From the NCBI GenBank assembly GCA_027382625.1, contig JAJKFJ010021481.1:20695-84694 (forward strand): a stretch of 64,000 bases of DNA. Direction: 5' to 3'. The notes beneath the pieces are model-generated. The model did no database searches. It saw nothing but the letters and a program-made list of their open reading frames with translations, and had not been told where the DNA came from. How positions within the stretch are numbered: the stretch's first letter is position 1; each line of letters starts with the position of its first letter. A program made the position numbers and the translations under genes. Source of the DNA: Tetmemena sp. SeJ-2015 (Eukaryota > Ciliophora > Spirotrichea > Sporadotrichida > Oxytrichidae). Shown here in pieces: positions 11,974 through 22,590 of this stretch.

Positions 11974-13469
11974 ATGGAAAACAGTTTACTAAATCAAACT
12001 TAAAGTCCTTAGGGGTCGAGTACAGGATTGGTCCTCGCAGCTGCTCGAGAATAGGAACTTAACTTTGATTTTTCAAACACGAACACTCTAGGTACATTAG
12101 AACGTTAAGGCCAATAAAGGATGAGTTCCAAGGATGCATCCAGTCCTCCCAGACTCTCTAATTCGTAAAAGAAGCTTAAAGAATTCGACAGGTTCCTATG
12201 GTGTCTGCCTTTAGTTCAGCTTCTGAAGATAATAATTATCATTGATGTGTGGGTTGCAATCTCACACGTTGTCTACTACATCCTATTTTTGATAGAGGCG
12301 CAGTCTGATTTTGAGAAGTCATTTATTCTCTACAGAGTGGTGATATTTGTACTGGACATTGACATAAGCAAACCTGCGGAGGCAAGACTTACTATAGTAA
12401 ACTTCATAGTAATGACCATCTTTTAATTCATGCTCTTCACCTGTAAAAGCTATACAGGAGTTTGGGCCTGGAAGAATAAATTCTCCAAAAAGGATTACCA
12501 ATAGTAAGCTAAAATTGAGAATTAATTGTAACATTTTCATAATTAGGATGTGTTTACTACATGATAAGCTTGACTACTTATCTTTACCTTTTGACTTTCT
12601 CTGTCATCGCTCTTATAGTGAGATTCAATTGGTTTCTAAACTTTTCTCCAAGTTATGGAGTGATTAAATATGACTTAATTGAGTTTATTTGCTATAATAA
12701 TTGCAGCTGATTGCTTGGAAGTGGTGAGTCATTTGGCAACTTATCGTTATCAACAGAAGCTAGACTACTTAAACATTCTGGCTGATGAACACTCAGAAAC
12801 CTATCAAATTAAAAACCACACAACTACGAAGTCTCTTGTTGCTGCCAGTCCCAACTAACACTCTAAATGTCTTCTATAAATTATAGTGTATTACTTAATA
12901 CTCCTCTTTCAATATTTTTGGACAGGGATGGCGTAGAGGCTCTTCAGTCCATTCCCGATCTTAGAGCTAGTTCAGCAAGACCTCTCTCTACCGAAAATAC
13001 CAAAAGAAGGATTCTAACGTGAGCGGGGCAGATTTCTTGCAACCAGGGGGTGCCCCAAACCATAGCATTCAATAGAACTAACACTTAACAACCTACTGCT
13101 GCAGATAACTAATCTCAAAGTGATTCGAGCAGGTAGCTGCTTACTCCACTCTAGAATCCTATTTTTAAATTATAATCAAGGTTAAATAAAGTCTGTTCTT
13201 TGTGTGTAATAATATTTGCAAATCCCTTCGAAGCAAAGAGGAAGTTTACTTTTTAGAGTTAGGAGGCATAGAAGATAGCTGCGTCTCCTAACTCATTCAA
13301 AAACAATAACAACTAGCTTTCATAGTCCACTGAAAATCTAAGGAAAGAGGAACCAAAAGGCAGCCAAAGGATGTTATCACCAAGTTTAGCTAATATAAAC
13401 AGTACCAAATCAGGAGAAAGAAAACTAATGAGGGCTTAAAACCAAATATCCTAGAAGAAGACTTAGTGA
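11974..13469 (+). CDS. Multi-pass membrane protein with Q/N-rich tail, unknown family
   Basis: ATG 11974 opens a Ser/Gln-rich cytosolic-looking N-terminus of about 70 residues. Hydrophobic segments follow at about 12205-12290 (LVQLLKIIIIIDVWVAIS) and 12295-12445 (LYRVVIFVLDI, then FIVMTIFQFMLF), and again at 12565-12640 and 12870-12910. The C-terminal 150 or so residues are N/S/Q/K-rich and disordered, ending at TGA 13467-13469. At least two frame changes (about 12540-12720 and 13090) need introns or IESs that I could not place exactly. A long open frame on the opposite strand at 12319-12540 is a shadow of the membrane segments. No catalytic motif recognised; a channel, receptor or RING-less membrane scaffold are all possible. 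Confidence 0.5.
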
Positions 13470-13895
13470 GAGGCAAACTATTCTAATCAGTATTTACTAT
13501 AATAAACATCTCTATATTGCAATAAAGTCATATTCGATTCGAGACAGAAATTAGATTTCTTACTTTCTTTATTCTAAATTATTCTTCCAAAGTACAGCTT
13601 CTAAAGAGAATTGAAGAGTATCACTAATCTAAATTACATACTTTTATCTTAATAGAAAAATAAGCTTGAGAAAATATCTGCTCTATTTTTCTTGTCAGGA
13701 GTTATAGTGGCTTCTAAGTTTAATATTATTCCATTATTGCTTAAAATTTGCATATATCGCTGGCAGCTTTTAATTCGTTATAAGATTGTTCTTAAATGAT
13801 TATGATCTTATGAGATCAGTAGAGTTCGTAGTGGGTGGTGATTACTCATGAAAAAGGGTTATCAAAAATTAGAAAAATAATATATTTAATCTTAA
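13470..13895. other. AT-rich intergenic DNA
   Basis: About 425 bp between the membrane-protein stop and the next ATG. Strongly AT-rich, with short A/T runs. No coding frame, RNA gene or repeat that I can support; presumably flanking and germline-limited DNA. Confidence 0.5.
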
Positions 13896-15831
13896 ATGGA
13901 AGTGACTGTAGTGGAGGAGTCGGGCAAGCAACACTTTTACAAGAATTTTCAGGACAAGGCCACGGTCTTCGAAATAAAGCAGCTGATTGAAAAGGACACT
14001 GGACACAGAATTGATTCTCAAATACTCAAAATAGGCACTCATTACCTATCTGACTTTCTTTTCATCAACTAAATACCTAGCGACGAGTCGTACTGATCCC
14101 CAGAGCGAGCAGTTAGTCAGGCGGACAAGAAACGAATAATCACTTTGAGAGTGTGCAAGCGCATGTTCTAGCTAACACTCAACGTGCAGGATTCTAAGAT
14201 TCTTTCTCACGATATGGTTATGGATGTCTATTCATCATCTTCAGTCTTTACACTCAAGCAACTTATCCTACAAGAAGACACACATCAAAATTAGTGAACA
14301 AGTTCTTTCAAATAAAAGGGAGGTTCTCATGGACGAAAAATACCTTAAAGAAATATTCTTTAGGAATGAAGGATGTTTTAAGTTTTATAACCTGTTTAAC
14401 TATTTGAAGCTGGCATCATGTCAAGAGGAAGAATAAAAGTAAGGTGGGTCAAGCCTGGAGAACCATAATATCTCGATGCTTGAGGATGAGCTGACTTCAA
14501 CGCAAAATCATCACAGGTAAAACTCAGGTGCGTAAACGCATATCAAAACTGCAAAGGGCAGTGAACACCTCAACAGCACTTGCATGAACACTCCCGGAAC
14601 AGCTTTAGGTAGCAAGCAATTTCACCACTATCTAACTTAATTTAAAAGTTATTTACGTTTATTTGTAACTTTGGTGGTAAAGAAGGTTAATCCTGTGAAT
14701 TAGAGAGTAACAGTAGGCCTGGATTTTACTTTTAACACTCTCCGAAATGTGAAACGAGTGGGCTGGTAGGAAGATGCACCTTGGTATCGTGAAACTTAGG
14801 ATGGCTTAAATTGGCTGTGCTACTGTAAAAATAAGAAGTGCTAGGCTTTCCATCAATTGATCTCAATCCCTCGAGGCTACTCTCTCTTCAAGATGAGTAG
14901 AGAAATGAAAGACTTCATCATATGTCCCGTCTGCAAGCTAGGGAGTGGCAAGGATCTGGTTGATCTGAGGAATGTAGGTTTCGTAAACTGCGAGTGGGTA
15001 CTGAAGGGGAAGTTAATGAACAAGGATGACTCTCGAGTATTTGCTGAAGGCAAGACCTATGATGGGAAATTGTACACCTTCAAAGAGACTAACTATCTTC
15101 AAGCTTATGAGAACTTAGAGATCATGGTCAAGCCTTTGAAAGAATCCTAGATAGTGAATGACAGTCGAATATACTCAGAAAGTAGTTACCGTTCCTCCTC
15201 CGTCTCTCAATCTCAGAAATAGCGAGACTTGCAAAAAGAGGAGAGAGCAGCAAGTCTTCCTCCTCTAAAAAAAGTCCTCATAAACTCCACTCTTCAAAAA
15301 CTCGCAAATGAGGAAAGCAAAGATATCCTACTTATCAAGGAAGCATCAATAAAGCAAGTTCAATAGAAGGAGCAACAGCAGATTATAGTCTTGGACTAAA
15401 AACTTCAAAATTAAAAGGAGCAAGCTCAGCAGATTGAATAGGAAAAGCAAGCAATCGAAGTAAGAGAAAATCAAAACTCAACTTAGGGATAGAAGTAGCA
15501 CAGACAGAGCAAAAGTGTGGCTATAGGAATTTAAAAGGCGAAAGGAGGATCCTCTTGGAGCAGGTTCGCAAAGTGTAACAACTGCTGTGCTGATGAAAGT
15601 AATAGCCTAACGTTGGACAATCAGTAGAAAGATGTTGTTGAGGCTTTGGGATCTGTTCATTAAAGTAAAAAGGTTATGGTTAACAAAAGACCTATCAGAG
15701 TTAACAATAACAATAATTTAAAGTCTCAAGAGATTATAGGATAGGATCAATTAAGTTCTCAAAAGGATAATTAACAAGAGAGAGGACAGAGTGCTGATAA
15801 GGGTGATCAGTCTAAGTGTGTCATCTTTTGA
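13896..15831 (+). CDS. Tandem ubiquitin-like protein with Cys-rich zinc-type module
   Basis: ATG 13896 starts a ubiquitin-fold stretch (EVTVVEESGKQHFYKNFQ, then FEIKQLIEKDTG). A second follows, with MFQLTLNVQDSK, FTLKQLILQ and ISEQVLSNKREVLMD in ubiquitin-like order. A central module (14760-15140) has GLNWLCYCKNKKCQAFHQ, ICPVCKLG and GFVNCEWVLKGKL. This Cys pattern recurs next to ubiquitin-like domains in many protist proteins, and the module probably binds zinc. The C-terminal 230 residues are Q/K/E-rich with a coiled coil, ending CVIF before TGA 15829-15831. An in-frame TGA at about 14093 is removed by a 27-nt GT-AG intron (14090-14116). A one-base shift near 14268 is either another tiny intron (14226-14244) or a sequence error. 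Role in ubiquitin-type signalling is inferred only. Confidence 0.62.
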
Positions 15832-16054
15832 ACGTTTTAATGTCTAATAACCTACATAGAATTTTGGAGTTAACTTTAAGTTAATCTTGTGATGGAATCT
15901 CACTAGATTTATACACTTACACTATACTCTAGAATAATAATCATTTAAAATAAAGAGTTATTTATTAATAAAGTATTGAAAATCGATTTATATCTCAGAG
16001 TTGTATTCACGATTATATGAGTTTGAGAAGCATTTTATAATTATATTTAGTAAA
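15832..16054. promoter_or_regulatory. Upstream region of CTR9
   Basis: The 220 bp between two plus-strand genes are AT-rich and must hold the 3' end of the first gene and the promoter of CTR9. No specific element recognised. Confidence 0.3.
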
Positions 16055-19000
16055 ATGCAACTTAATGTACCGCTACAAAGCTCTCAAGATTAGAGTCAGG
16101 GCAAAAAGATACTCACGCTTACTTAGGAGCACTTGCCTGAGGATGTGTAGAAGCTCAGTGAAATATTTCAAAGAGAGCGAGTCCCAATCGGGTACTGGGT
16201 CAATACTGCTGTAAGTTAATTTTGCTTGATAGAATTTCTGTCTAGCTCAACTTTAATCTCTCATCTTATATCTCCTAACTCATTCTTTGATTAGTTGATG
16301 TACTACAAGTAAGGAAACCTGAGAGCCTTTGAAACCTTACTACTATCTGGCTTGAATGAATCTTTGGACCGCAGGAACCACACTTACCTCTACGACACCA
16401 CTGACGATAGAATCGAAGGCTTGAATAAGCTGGCTTCATTTTATCTGGCTGCAAGTCAACTTGACAACGACCCCGCTCAACACGACCTCAGGACATAGAA
16501 GGGCATGTACAACATCAACTCTGCAGACAATTTGCACAATGCTAATCCTTAGAACTGGATTACTAAAAGCTTCTATGTCATGTCCCAAGGTAACTTCCAA
16601 GGAGTGAAGTAGTACCTAGATTACTTCAAGCAATTCAACTTCGCACATCCTCTTGTTCAATTGATCCTTGCTCTCAGAGAATTCAACAGCCAGAACTATG
16701 GAGGCAGTCTTGAGTTGCTAAAACAAATTTTAAGGGATAATCCTCGCAGTCCTCCTTCAATTAGATATGGAATTGGTCTTTGCTACTACCGTCTTGGTAA
16801 TATAGAGAAGGCTAGTTTGGCTTTCAAGAGAGTCCTAGAGTTAGAATCTGACAACGTGATGGCCTTGATTTCATTAGCTATTGTTGAGATATCTCAGCAG
16901 TATTACGATGAGGAGGTGAGGAAGAGTGTCCAGGATTTGTTGCAAAGGGCCTATGAAATAGATGACTAGCACCCACTTGTGCTTAGATACTTGGCAGAAC
17001 ACTATTTCATGAGCAGCAAGTTTGCCATAGCAAATAAGATGTGCGTCAATGGTTTTAAGAATCTGGAGCGATTCAGAAAGAACGAGGGCAACCTCAAGGA
17101 GAACCCGACATTCAGAAGAGAACTAGATTTCCTAAAGAGCGATCTATATTTCATCCAAGGCAAGATCAAACATGTAGAAGATGAATATCAAGAAGCGATG
17201 GCGTTCTACCTAAAGGCGATTAAGATGAATCCAGCTAACTCATTTAATTAAGATGAAGAGTACTAATAATTATTTACATAACTTTGCTGCTCAATTCAAT
17301 TTAGCAAAGGTCTATTTCTGCTTCAACTAACTGCTTGAGTGCGAGCACTGCCTAGAGCCACTACTTAAGAATTAAAGGTACAAGGACTGCTTAATTAAGT
17401 CAATCTTTCAGACTTGTAAATTTATAATGCTTTGAGGGATTAAGATTGCTAGCTCAGACAAAGTGCAGATAAGGAAAGTCGCAAGAGTCTATTGAGTTAT
17501 TCAAGCGCGTGCTCGAGCTGAACCCCCAGGATTTTGAAGCCAACTTCGAGATAGCTCAGATGCTGGAGCAGACAGATCCGAAGGCCTCTCTTAAGAATTA
17601 CGAGGTCGGCTTATAAATCATGCAGTAAGATATCCAAGATAGACTTGCAAATGGTGATGTACTACAGAAGGAAGAGTAGATCATCCCACCTGAGCTCCAT
17701 ATTAATGTAGGTACACTCAGACTCGAGGTGGGGAAAATTAAAGAGGCTTTTGATTCCTACTCAGCTGCAGTGAAGAACTGCGAGCTTATGTTAGACATTA
17801 AGCCTGCAGACCAGAAGACTGTATCTATCTTGGTGACTGCAAGATTCAACTTGGGCTTTTGGTTCGAATAGCATCAGCGATTTGGAGAAGCCTCTGAGCA
17901 GTACAAGCTAGTTCTAAAGTTGGAGCCAACTTATGTTGATGCGTACCTTAGACTGGCATACTTGGCGAAGAATAGAGGCGACACTAAGAGAGCATTCGAC
18001 TATATAGATCAAGCTACTTAGAACCATATTAAGGCTCCAGAGCAGTTTGCAAAGCCAATTACTGAGTTTTCAATGAAGGGCAAGTTATATATGGACATGC
18101 ATGAACTCCAAAAAGCTCATGAAGCTTTCAGATTCGTGACTGATAAGCTACAAAGAGACGGGTACGCTCTACTAGGAGTAGGCAACTGCTACTATGAGAT
18201 GAGCACTGCCTACAGAGAGGAGATCTCGAAACAGAACGAGCTGCTCTTCAAAGCAATGGAGAAGTACATGCAAGTACTGGAAATGGACGAAGCGAACGCT
18301 TATGCTGCTTTGGGAGTAGCAAATGTCCTAACTGAGCATGGTAAGATCAACGAGAGCATGGATATCTACAAAGCATTGAAAGAGAACTGCCCAAATATTC
18401 TTAACATAAGTTAATTCAATTATCTCCAAAGATAAGTAATCAAGTGTTTTTCGATTTTACATTTATTATTTATGATGGAGCAATATGAGCCACGCTCTAG
18501 TAAATCTAGGTCACTTGAGCGTCTATCAACAGAGTTTTGTGAACGCCATAAACTTCTACAGCAAAGCGCTGGAGTTGTTCGAGGGAGGGCGTAACTTGGA
18601 AATCGAACTCTATTTATCAAAGGCCTATTATGTGCAGAAGGATTTCTCAAGCTGCAGGAAATTGCTAGAACAGTTGATGGTGCGCTATCCTTAAGACCTT
18701 CGCATTCGCTTCAATTTGTCAAAGTGCCTCACCTAGCAAGCCACTGAAGTCTTCAACAAAGCTATCCGCAGGGTCACTGAGACCAGAGATACCATCGCAG
18801 CACTTGAATATGCTCGCAAGCTTACACAGCACATCACAAACGTGGATAAAGATTCTCAGAGACAGAATAGAGACGTGCTTGCTCAATACCTGCCAAGTAA
18901 CCTCTCAAAGGAGGGCTTTGACTTGCAGAGACAAACCTACAGAGTGATGTTCGGTGCAGCCTCTGAGAACTTGAAGTTCATCTAAGAGATGCTGGACAAC

Positions 19001-19738
19001 AGTTAGAGGTTCCTGGAGAATGACCAGGACGTAGAATAGCAAATGTACTTACAAGAGAACATCAAGGCTCACCAGATCCAGAGTATTCAGTCCGTCAAGG
19101 AGAAGGAAGAGTAGGAGAAGCAGGCTCGTCTGAAGGAAATTCAAGAAAGGGAACAGGAGATTGCTGCTAAGCATGAAGAAGAGGCTGCTGCTATAGCTAT
19201 GGAAATGATGGAGTCATTCATAACCTCTAAGGGTAAAAGCAGTGGTAAGCAAAGAGGAGCTAGAGCAGGCGGCGATGATTCTGAAGAGGATGAGAGAGCC
19301 TTCTCACTGAACCACAACCAACTGGATAGGAAGATGGGCATAAAAGACTTCGGCAACGAAGAGGAGGATGAAGAGCCCGAGTACCAGGACAAGGAGGGCG
19401 AAGAGGACTTCTATGAAGAGAATAAGGGCGAGAACGGGGAGAAGAAGAAGAAAGAGAAGAAGCACAAGGACAAGAAGAGCAAGAAGGAGAAGAAGCACAA
19501 GGACAAGAAGAGTAAGAAGGAGAAGAAGCACAAGAAGAGAAGACTGGAGAGAGGGGACCGGGCCGATGAGGTCCTAGGAATGGAGGAGGAAGACTTGGTG
19601 AGAAGCGAGTAAGAGAACGAAGTTGGAGCTGATGCTGAAGCTACTAGAGAGGAAGGTGGCAGAAGACTGAAGAGGAACAGAGCTATCAGTGAGGAGGAAG
19701 AGCAGCAATAGCAAGAAGACCAGGAAATGGCAGAGTGA
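16055..19738 (+). CDS. CTR9: CTR9, PAF1-complex TPR subunit
   Basis: CTR9 is the TPR scaffold of the PAF1 complex, which travels with RNA polymerase II and promotes H2B ubiquitylation and H3 methylation. ATG 16055 to TGA 19736-19738. Start and intron 1 (16211-16294) are followed by tandem TPRs across most of the protein, for example FKRVLELNPQDFEANFEIAQ and EQTDPKASLKNYEVG, aligning in order with animal CTR9. The C-terminus is E/K/R coiled coil, then an acidic stretch, then KKEKKHKDKKSKK repeats (19440-19535), typical of the family tail. Many Gln codons are TAA/TAG. Two insertions without usable splice sites, at 17245-17278 and 18394-18481, are IESs; intron 2 is 17416-17452. All Trp codons are TGG and no TGA occurs in frame before the end. 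It lies inside the 23-kb gap of the carrier gene. Confidence 0.92.
17245..17278 (+). other. IES in CTR9, pointer TAA
   Basis: TAA at 17245-17247 and 17279-17281 flank 31 AT-rich bases. Removing 34 bp joins MNPANSF to NFAAQFNLAKVYF in frame, as in other CTR9 proteins. The only GT-AG pair gives the wrong frame. Confidence 0.8.
18394..18481 (+). other. IES in CTR9, pointer AATAT
   Basis: AATAT at 18394-18398 and 18482-18486. Removing 88 bp joins KENCPN to MSHALVNLGHL, which aligns without gaps to animal CTR9. A GT-AG alternative (47 nt) keeps the frame but leaves 17 extra low-complexity residues. Confidence 0.85.
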
Positions 19739-20336
19739 AGAAGTTGAAACCAACGTTCTGGAGTTGAGAAAGTTGCATAAGGTTCCGGGATTAACTCACT
19801 CATAAGCGACAGAAGGACTAGATATTATTAATTCAAGATTAAAACCTCTATAAATCTATTTTTCTCATAGGTGAAAGAGTAAAAATATTTTGTGATAAAG
19901 GTTTTAAATCAAAAGCAACAATGAAAGAGACATCCAAATAAATTAGGCTTGTTCATATTTCAAATCACAATCTTTTAATTTTAAGATATGATATGGAAGC
20001 ATTCGAAAGAGGCAGAGATTGATTCAACAAAGTTGAGAGTGGAGCAGCTTTCTCAAATTCAAAAGCTCAAGCAATGACTGAATCACGAAAGAAAAAGACA
20101 GGCGTAGCAAAGATGTCATCCCAAAGCCCTGAGAAAGTAAAAAATCCTTTTATACAAATTTAATATAAGAAATCCAAAAACTGATTGTGCAGGTGTAGCG
20201 TTGGTAGCTCCTCAGTTTAGGAATGTAGAAAGGCCGCCTCAGAATCTTTGATCTCACCTCCTTAGCTTCACAAATTCTTAGATCTCAAAGCTCTAGTTCT
20301 AATTCATTCGAGCTATGAGAGAGGAGATGAACGAAC
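19739..20336. other. CTR9 3' flank and a possible short unresolved gene
   Basis: The first 250 bp are AT-rich with no support for a gene. From ATG 19989 a short frame (MIWKHSKEAEIDSTKL and on) runs to TGA 20076-20078. A further coding-like piece lies at about 20175-20250, after a possible intron (20139-20173). No family is recognised and the in-frame TGA is unexplained. Confidence 0.3.
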
Positions 20337-20872
20337 TCATTCGTCATCCATAGCTTCCTCTTCTTCTTCTTCATCGCCTTCTTCCTCAGCCTCCACCATG
20401 TCTGCGCACTTCTTGCCCTTCTTGCCACCGCGCTGAGTGTTGACGATGTTGGGAGCCACGCCAGACTGAACGAAGTCCCCATCCCCAAGTAGCTTGTAGA
20501 GTTCCTCGTCCTTGTTCAGAGCCAGCATGATGTGTCGAGGAGTGATTCTGTTCTTCTTGGCCACATCGGCCTCGCTTGCAGCTAGTTCTATGATCTCAGA
20601 GCAGATGTACTGCATCACTGCAGCTGTGTAGATGGGAGCACCTCCTCCCACTCTGTCAGAGTAGCGCCTTGCTTCATGAACTTAGCGACGCGGGAGACTG
20701 AGAACTGCAGGCCCACCTTGGCTTGGGTAGAGGACTTAGGCTTCTTGATCTAGTTCATGTCCATGTCAGCATCGGCTGCCCTTGAAAAGTGGAAGCCTTT
20801 GCCCTTTCCTTTGCCTTTGGCGGGCTGCTAGTGGTTGTTGGCGTCTAGTCTTTGGATTCCTGTGGTTTCCAT
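20337..20872 (-). CDS. Histone H2A (acidic-tailed), one-base break
   Basis: Core histone of the H2A family, packing DNA in the nucleosome. ATG at 20872-20870, TGA at 20339-20337. A 55-residue Gly/Lys/Asn N-terminal tail precedes VGLQFSVSRVAKFMKQG, then RVGGGAPIYTAAVMQY, EIIELAASEADVAKKNRIT, PRHIMLALNKDEELYKLL and GVAPNIV. These match the alpha1-alphaC order of H2A. The tail after the fold is long and acidic (EEEGDEEEEEEAMDDE), not the usual SQ motif of H2A.X. The frame breaks between KQG and RYSDRV, where one base is missing near 20665. Either the assembly lost it, or this germline copy is defective. The TGA stop here supports TGA as terminator. No intron needed. Confidence 0.85.
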
Positions 20873-21059
20873 GGAAGTGTCTGCTAGTAGTCTAAACTTG
20901 AATAAGCTTACTCAAACATGACCAAAGATAGAGAAAAGAGGGCTTTAATGCTTGCGAGATACTTACTGTAAGCGAACCTTGCTTTCTTCGATGATAGTTG
21001 GTTGGTTGTGTTTGTAGTGATGATAGTGTAGAAGAGAAGTTGGTTTCTGTCGCCAAATG
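20873..21059. promoter_or_regulatory. H2A upstream region
   Basis: About 190 bp between the H2A start and the 3' end of the next minus-strand gene. The 60 bp next to the ATG are the presumed leader. No named promoter element can be supported. Confidence 0.3.
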
Positions 21060-22414
21060 TAGTTAATGTAACCTCGATTTTTCCATTTTTAAAGAGAAAC
21101 TAACCAATCAAATTCAAACTCTCTTTGCAAATTTTCTATCTTTTAATTGTGGGTGATGCAAAATAAGTTATTGAGTTTCTAAGATGAGGTAGCTGCTGAT
21201 AGCTTTCTCCTCTAGAGTATGCATTTCTATTATGCTGCTCATATTCTTGATTTTCATCTCTCTGATAGCTGTAGTCCTGCTATCTCACTTCGTCATTTTG
21301 GTAGAACTAATCCTCAGGAGTCTCAATCCTCAAGTTGCGGCCAATACTTGCCTTCACAGTCTGATTCTCCTTGGAGGTTTGAACTTAATCGTCCCTCATA
21401 GAGTTTGTCACTATATCGGCTAATGAATCACCATCGTCATAAAACCTCTACTGCTATTATTGCTACTGGACATACTCACCTTAACTTTCATTCTACAAGA
21501 CTATTTAGTCCATACTCTGGTGATTGCTTTCTGTCAGTTGACCTATTTGATAGCGATTGCTTTCTTTGGTGTTACTGCCAGGGAGACTTGGATTCATGGA
21601 GTTGAAAGGTCTTAGACTGACGCCCACAGCCTCACCACCACTACCGCCCAAAGATTCAATCTGTTGAAGATTAAGATTCTGAATCTGAGGAGGAGCATTC
21701 GAGCTGCGCAAGTTAAGTGACTGAGTTTGCAATCTCTGGTGAGTGAATGATCATTATTTTCCACATATAGTTATTGGTTAAATGAATAGAGTGAAGATCG
21801 CATCAGACTCATCTTACTTTGAGTCTGAGTAGCGACCTAGTTAGGAGAACTGGGGCTTGACATTTGGACTTTGGATTAGATTATCCTGCTGATAGTCTGC
21901 GTTCAAGTAGTTCTAAAAATCATTCTGCGAATCCAGATTAGAGTATTATAAAGATTAAAATCCTAATTAGTTAGAGTTTACTAATAATGATTAGAGCTCA
22001 TTTAATATTGCTATTCTTGAACCATGTTCTCTTTTTCTAATGAAGATCTGAGTCTGGAGATGTTACTGATTTCCTCTAGCTTGAGTAGGCCTCTGCCAAA
22101 TTCCTGTGACTGAGAAATCTAGTTAGAGAAGTTGGGGTTGCTTTTTCTCAGGACGAACACATTTTCATTCTCTTGAGAGTTCCTGAGCACATTCAATTTT
22201 TAAATAATCTCATTTGAAATATGATTTGCTCATTGGTGTTTATCTCGCTCAAAGCAGCAGACCCATAGTAGTTTTACTGGTCTTAGATTTGCATTTAGGG
22301 TGCATACTGTCTCCTATTTTAAAAGGAAACCTCTTTCGTTGCTTGAGAAGATGGAGGGTGAGCGATCTCAGAACTCAAAGGAACAACCTCACAGTTAACA
22401 ATTTAATCTTGCAT
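21060..22414 (-). CDS. Gln/Asn-rich disordered protein, unknown
   Basis: No family recognised. ATG 22414-22412 starts MQDQIVNCEVVPLSS. The translation is rich in Q, S, N, D and E, with poly-Gln written largely as TAA/TAG/CAG (for example around 21440). Frame changes at about 22205 and 21935 are consistent with short introns, and another is needed near 21740. Clear coding character ends near 21160; the exact stop is not found, so the 3' end given is approximate. It sits between H2A and the inverted HID1 segment. Several open frames on the plus strand here are shadows. Low-complexity composition suggests a scaffold or regulatory protein, but that is only a guess. Confidence 0.5.
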
Positions 22415-22579
22415 TTTGTAAAACCAGCTCAATTTAATTTATAACAATAAGATGCAAAATATAAACAGCTGCAGATGCTAATTTTGAAAAGAACAAATAT
22501 TAAACTTGGAATGCTAACTTTATATTTTAAACTTAACTGTCTTATTCTCACATTAATTCATCAAAGGAAGTTACTTTTT

Positions 22580-22590
22580 CATGCTATAAG
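22580..22590 (-). other. Pointer CTTATAGCATG, partner at 7737-7747
   Basis: The exact 11-bp match at the end of HID1 segment two and the start of segment three is in inverted orientation. The join reads IIFFLQHVFEDF in frame. Confidence 0.85.

Noticed and set aside
12319..12540. Minus-strand open frame with a signal-peptide-like start
   Set aside because: The plus strand carries a longer membrane protein through this interval; hydrophobic codons read backwards also look hydrophobic.
8440..14116. TGA used as tryptophan in several long open frames (10870-11550, 8440-8800, around 14093)
   Set aside because: In the cases that can be checked (HID1 8440-8800, 14093, 11072-11102) a short GT-AG intron or IES places the TGA out of the coding sequence and gives better protein alignment. 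CTR9, USP5, eIF2D, H2A and the carrier all use TGG for Trp and TGA as stop.
19141..19803. Open frames on the minus strand rich in Leu/Ser
   Set aside because: They are the reverse complement of the CTR9 acidic and Lys-rich tail.
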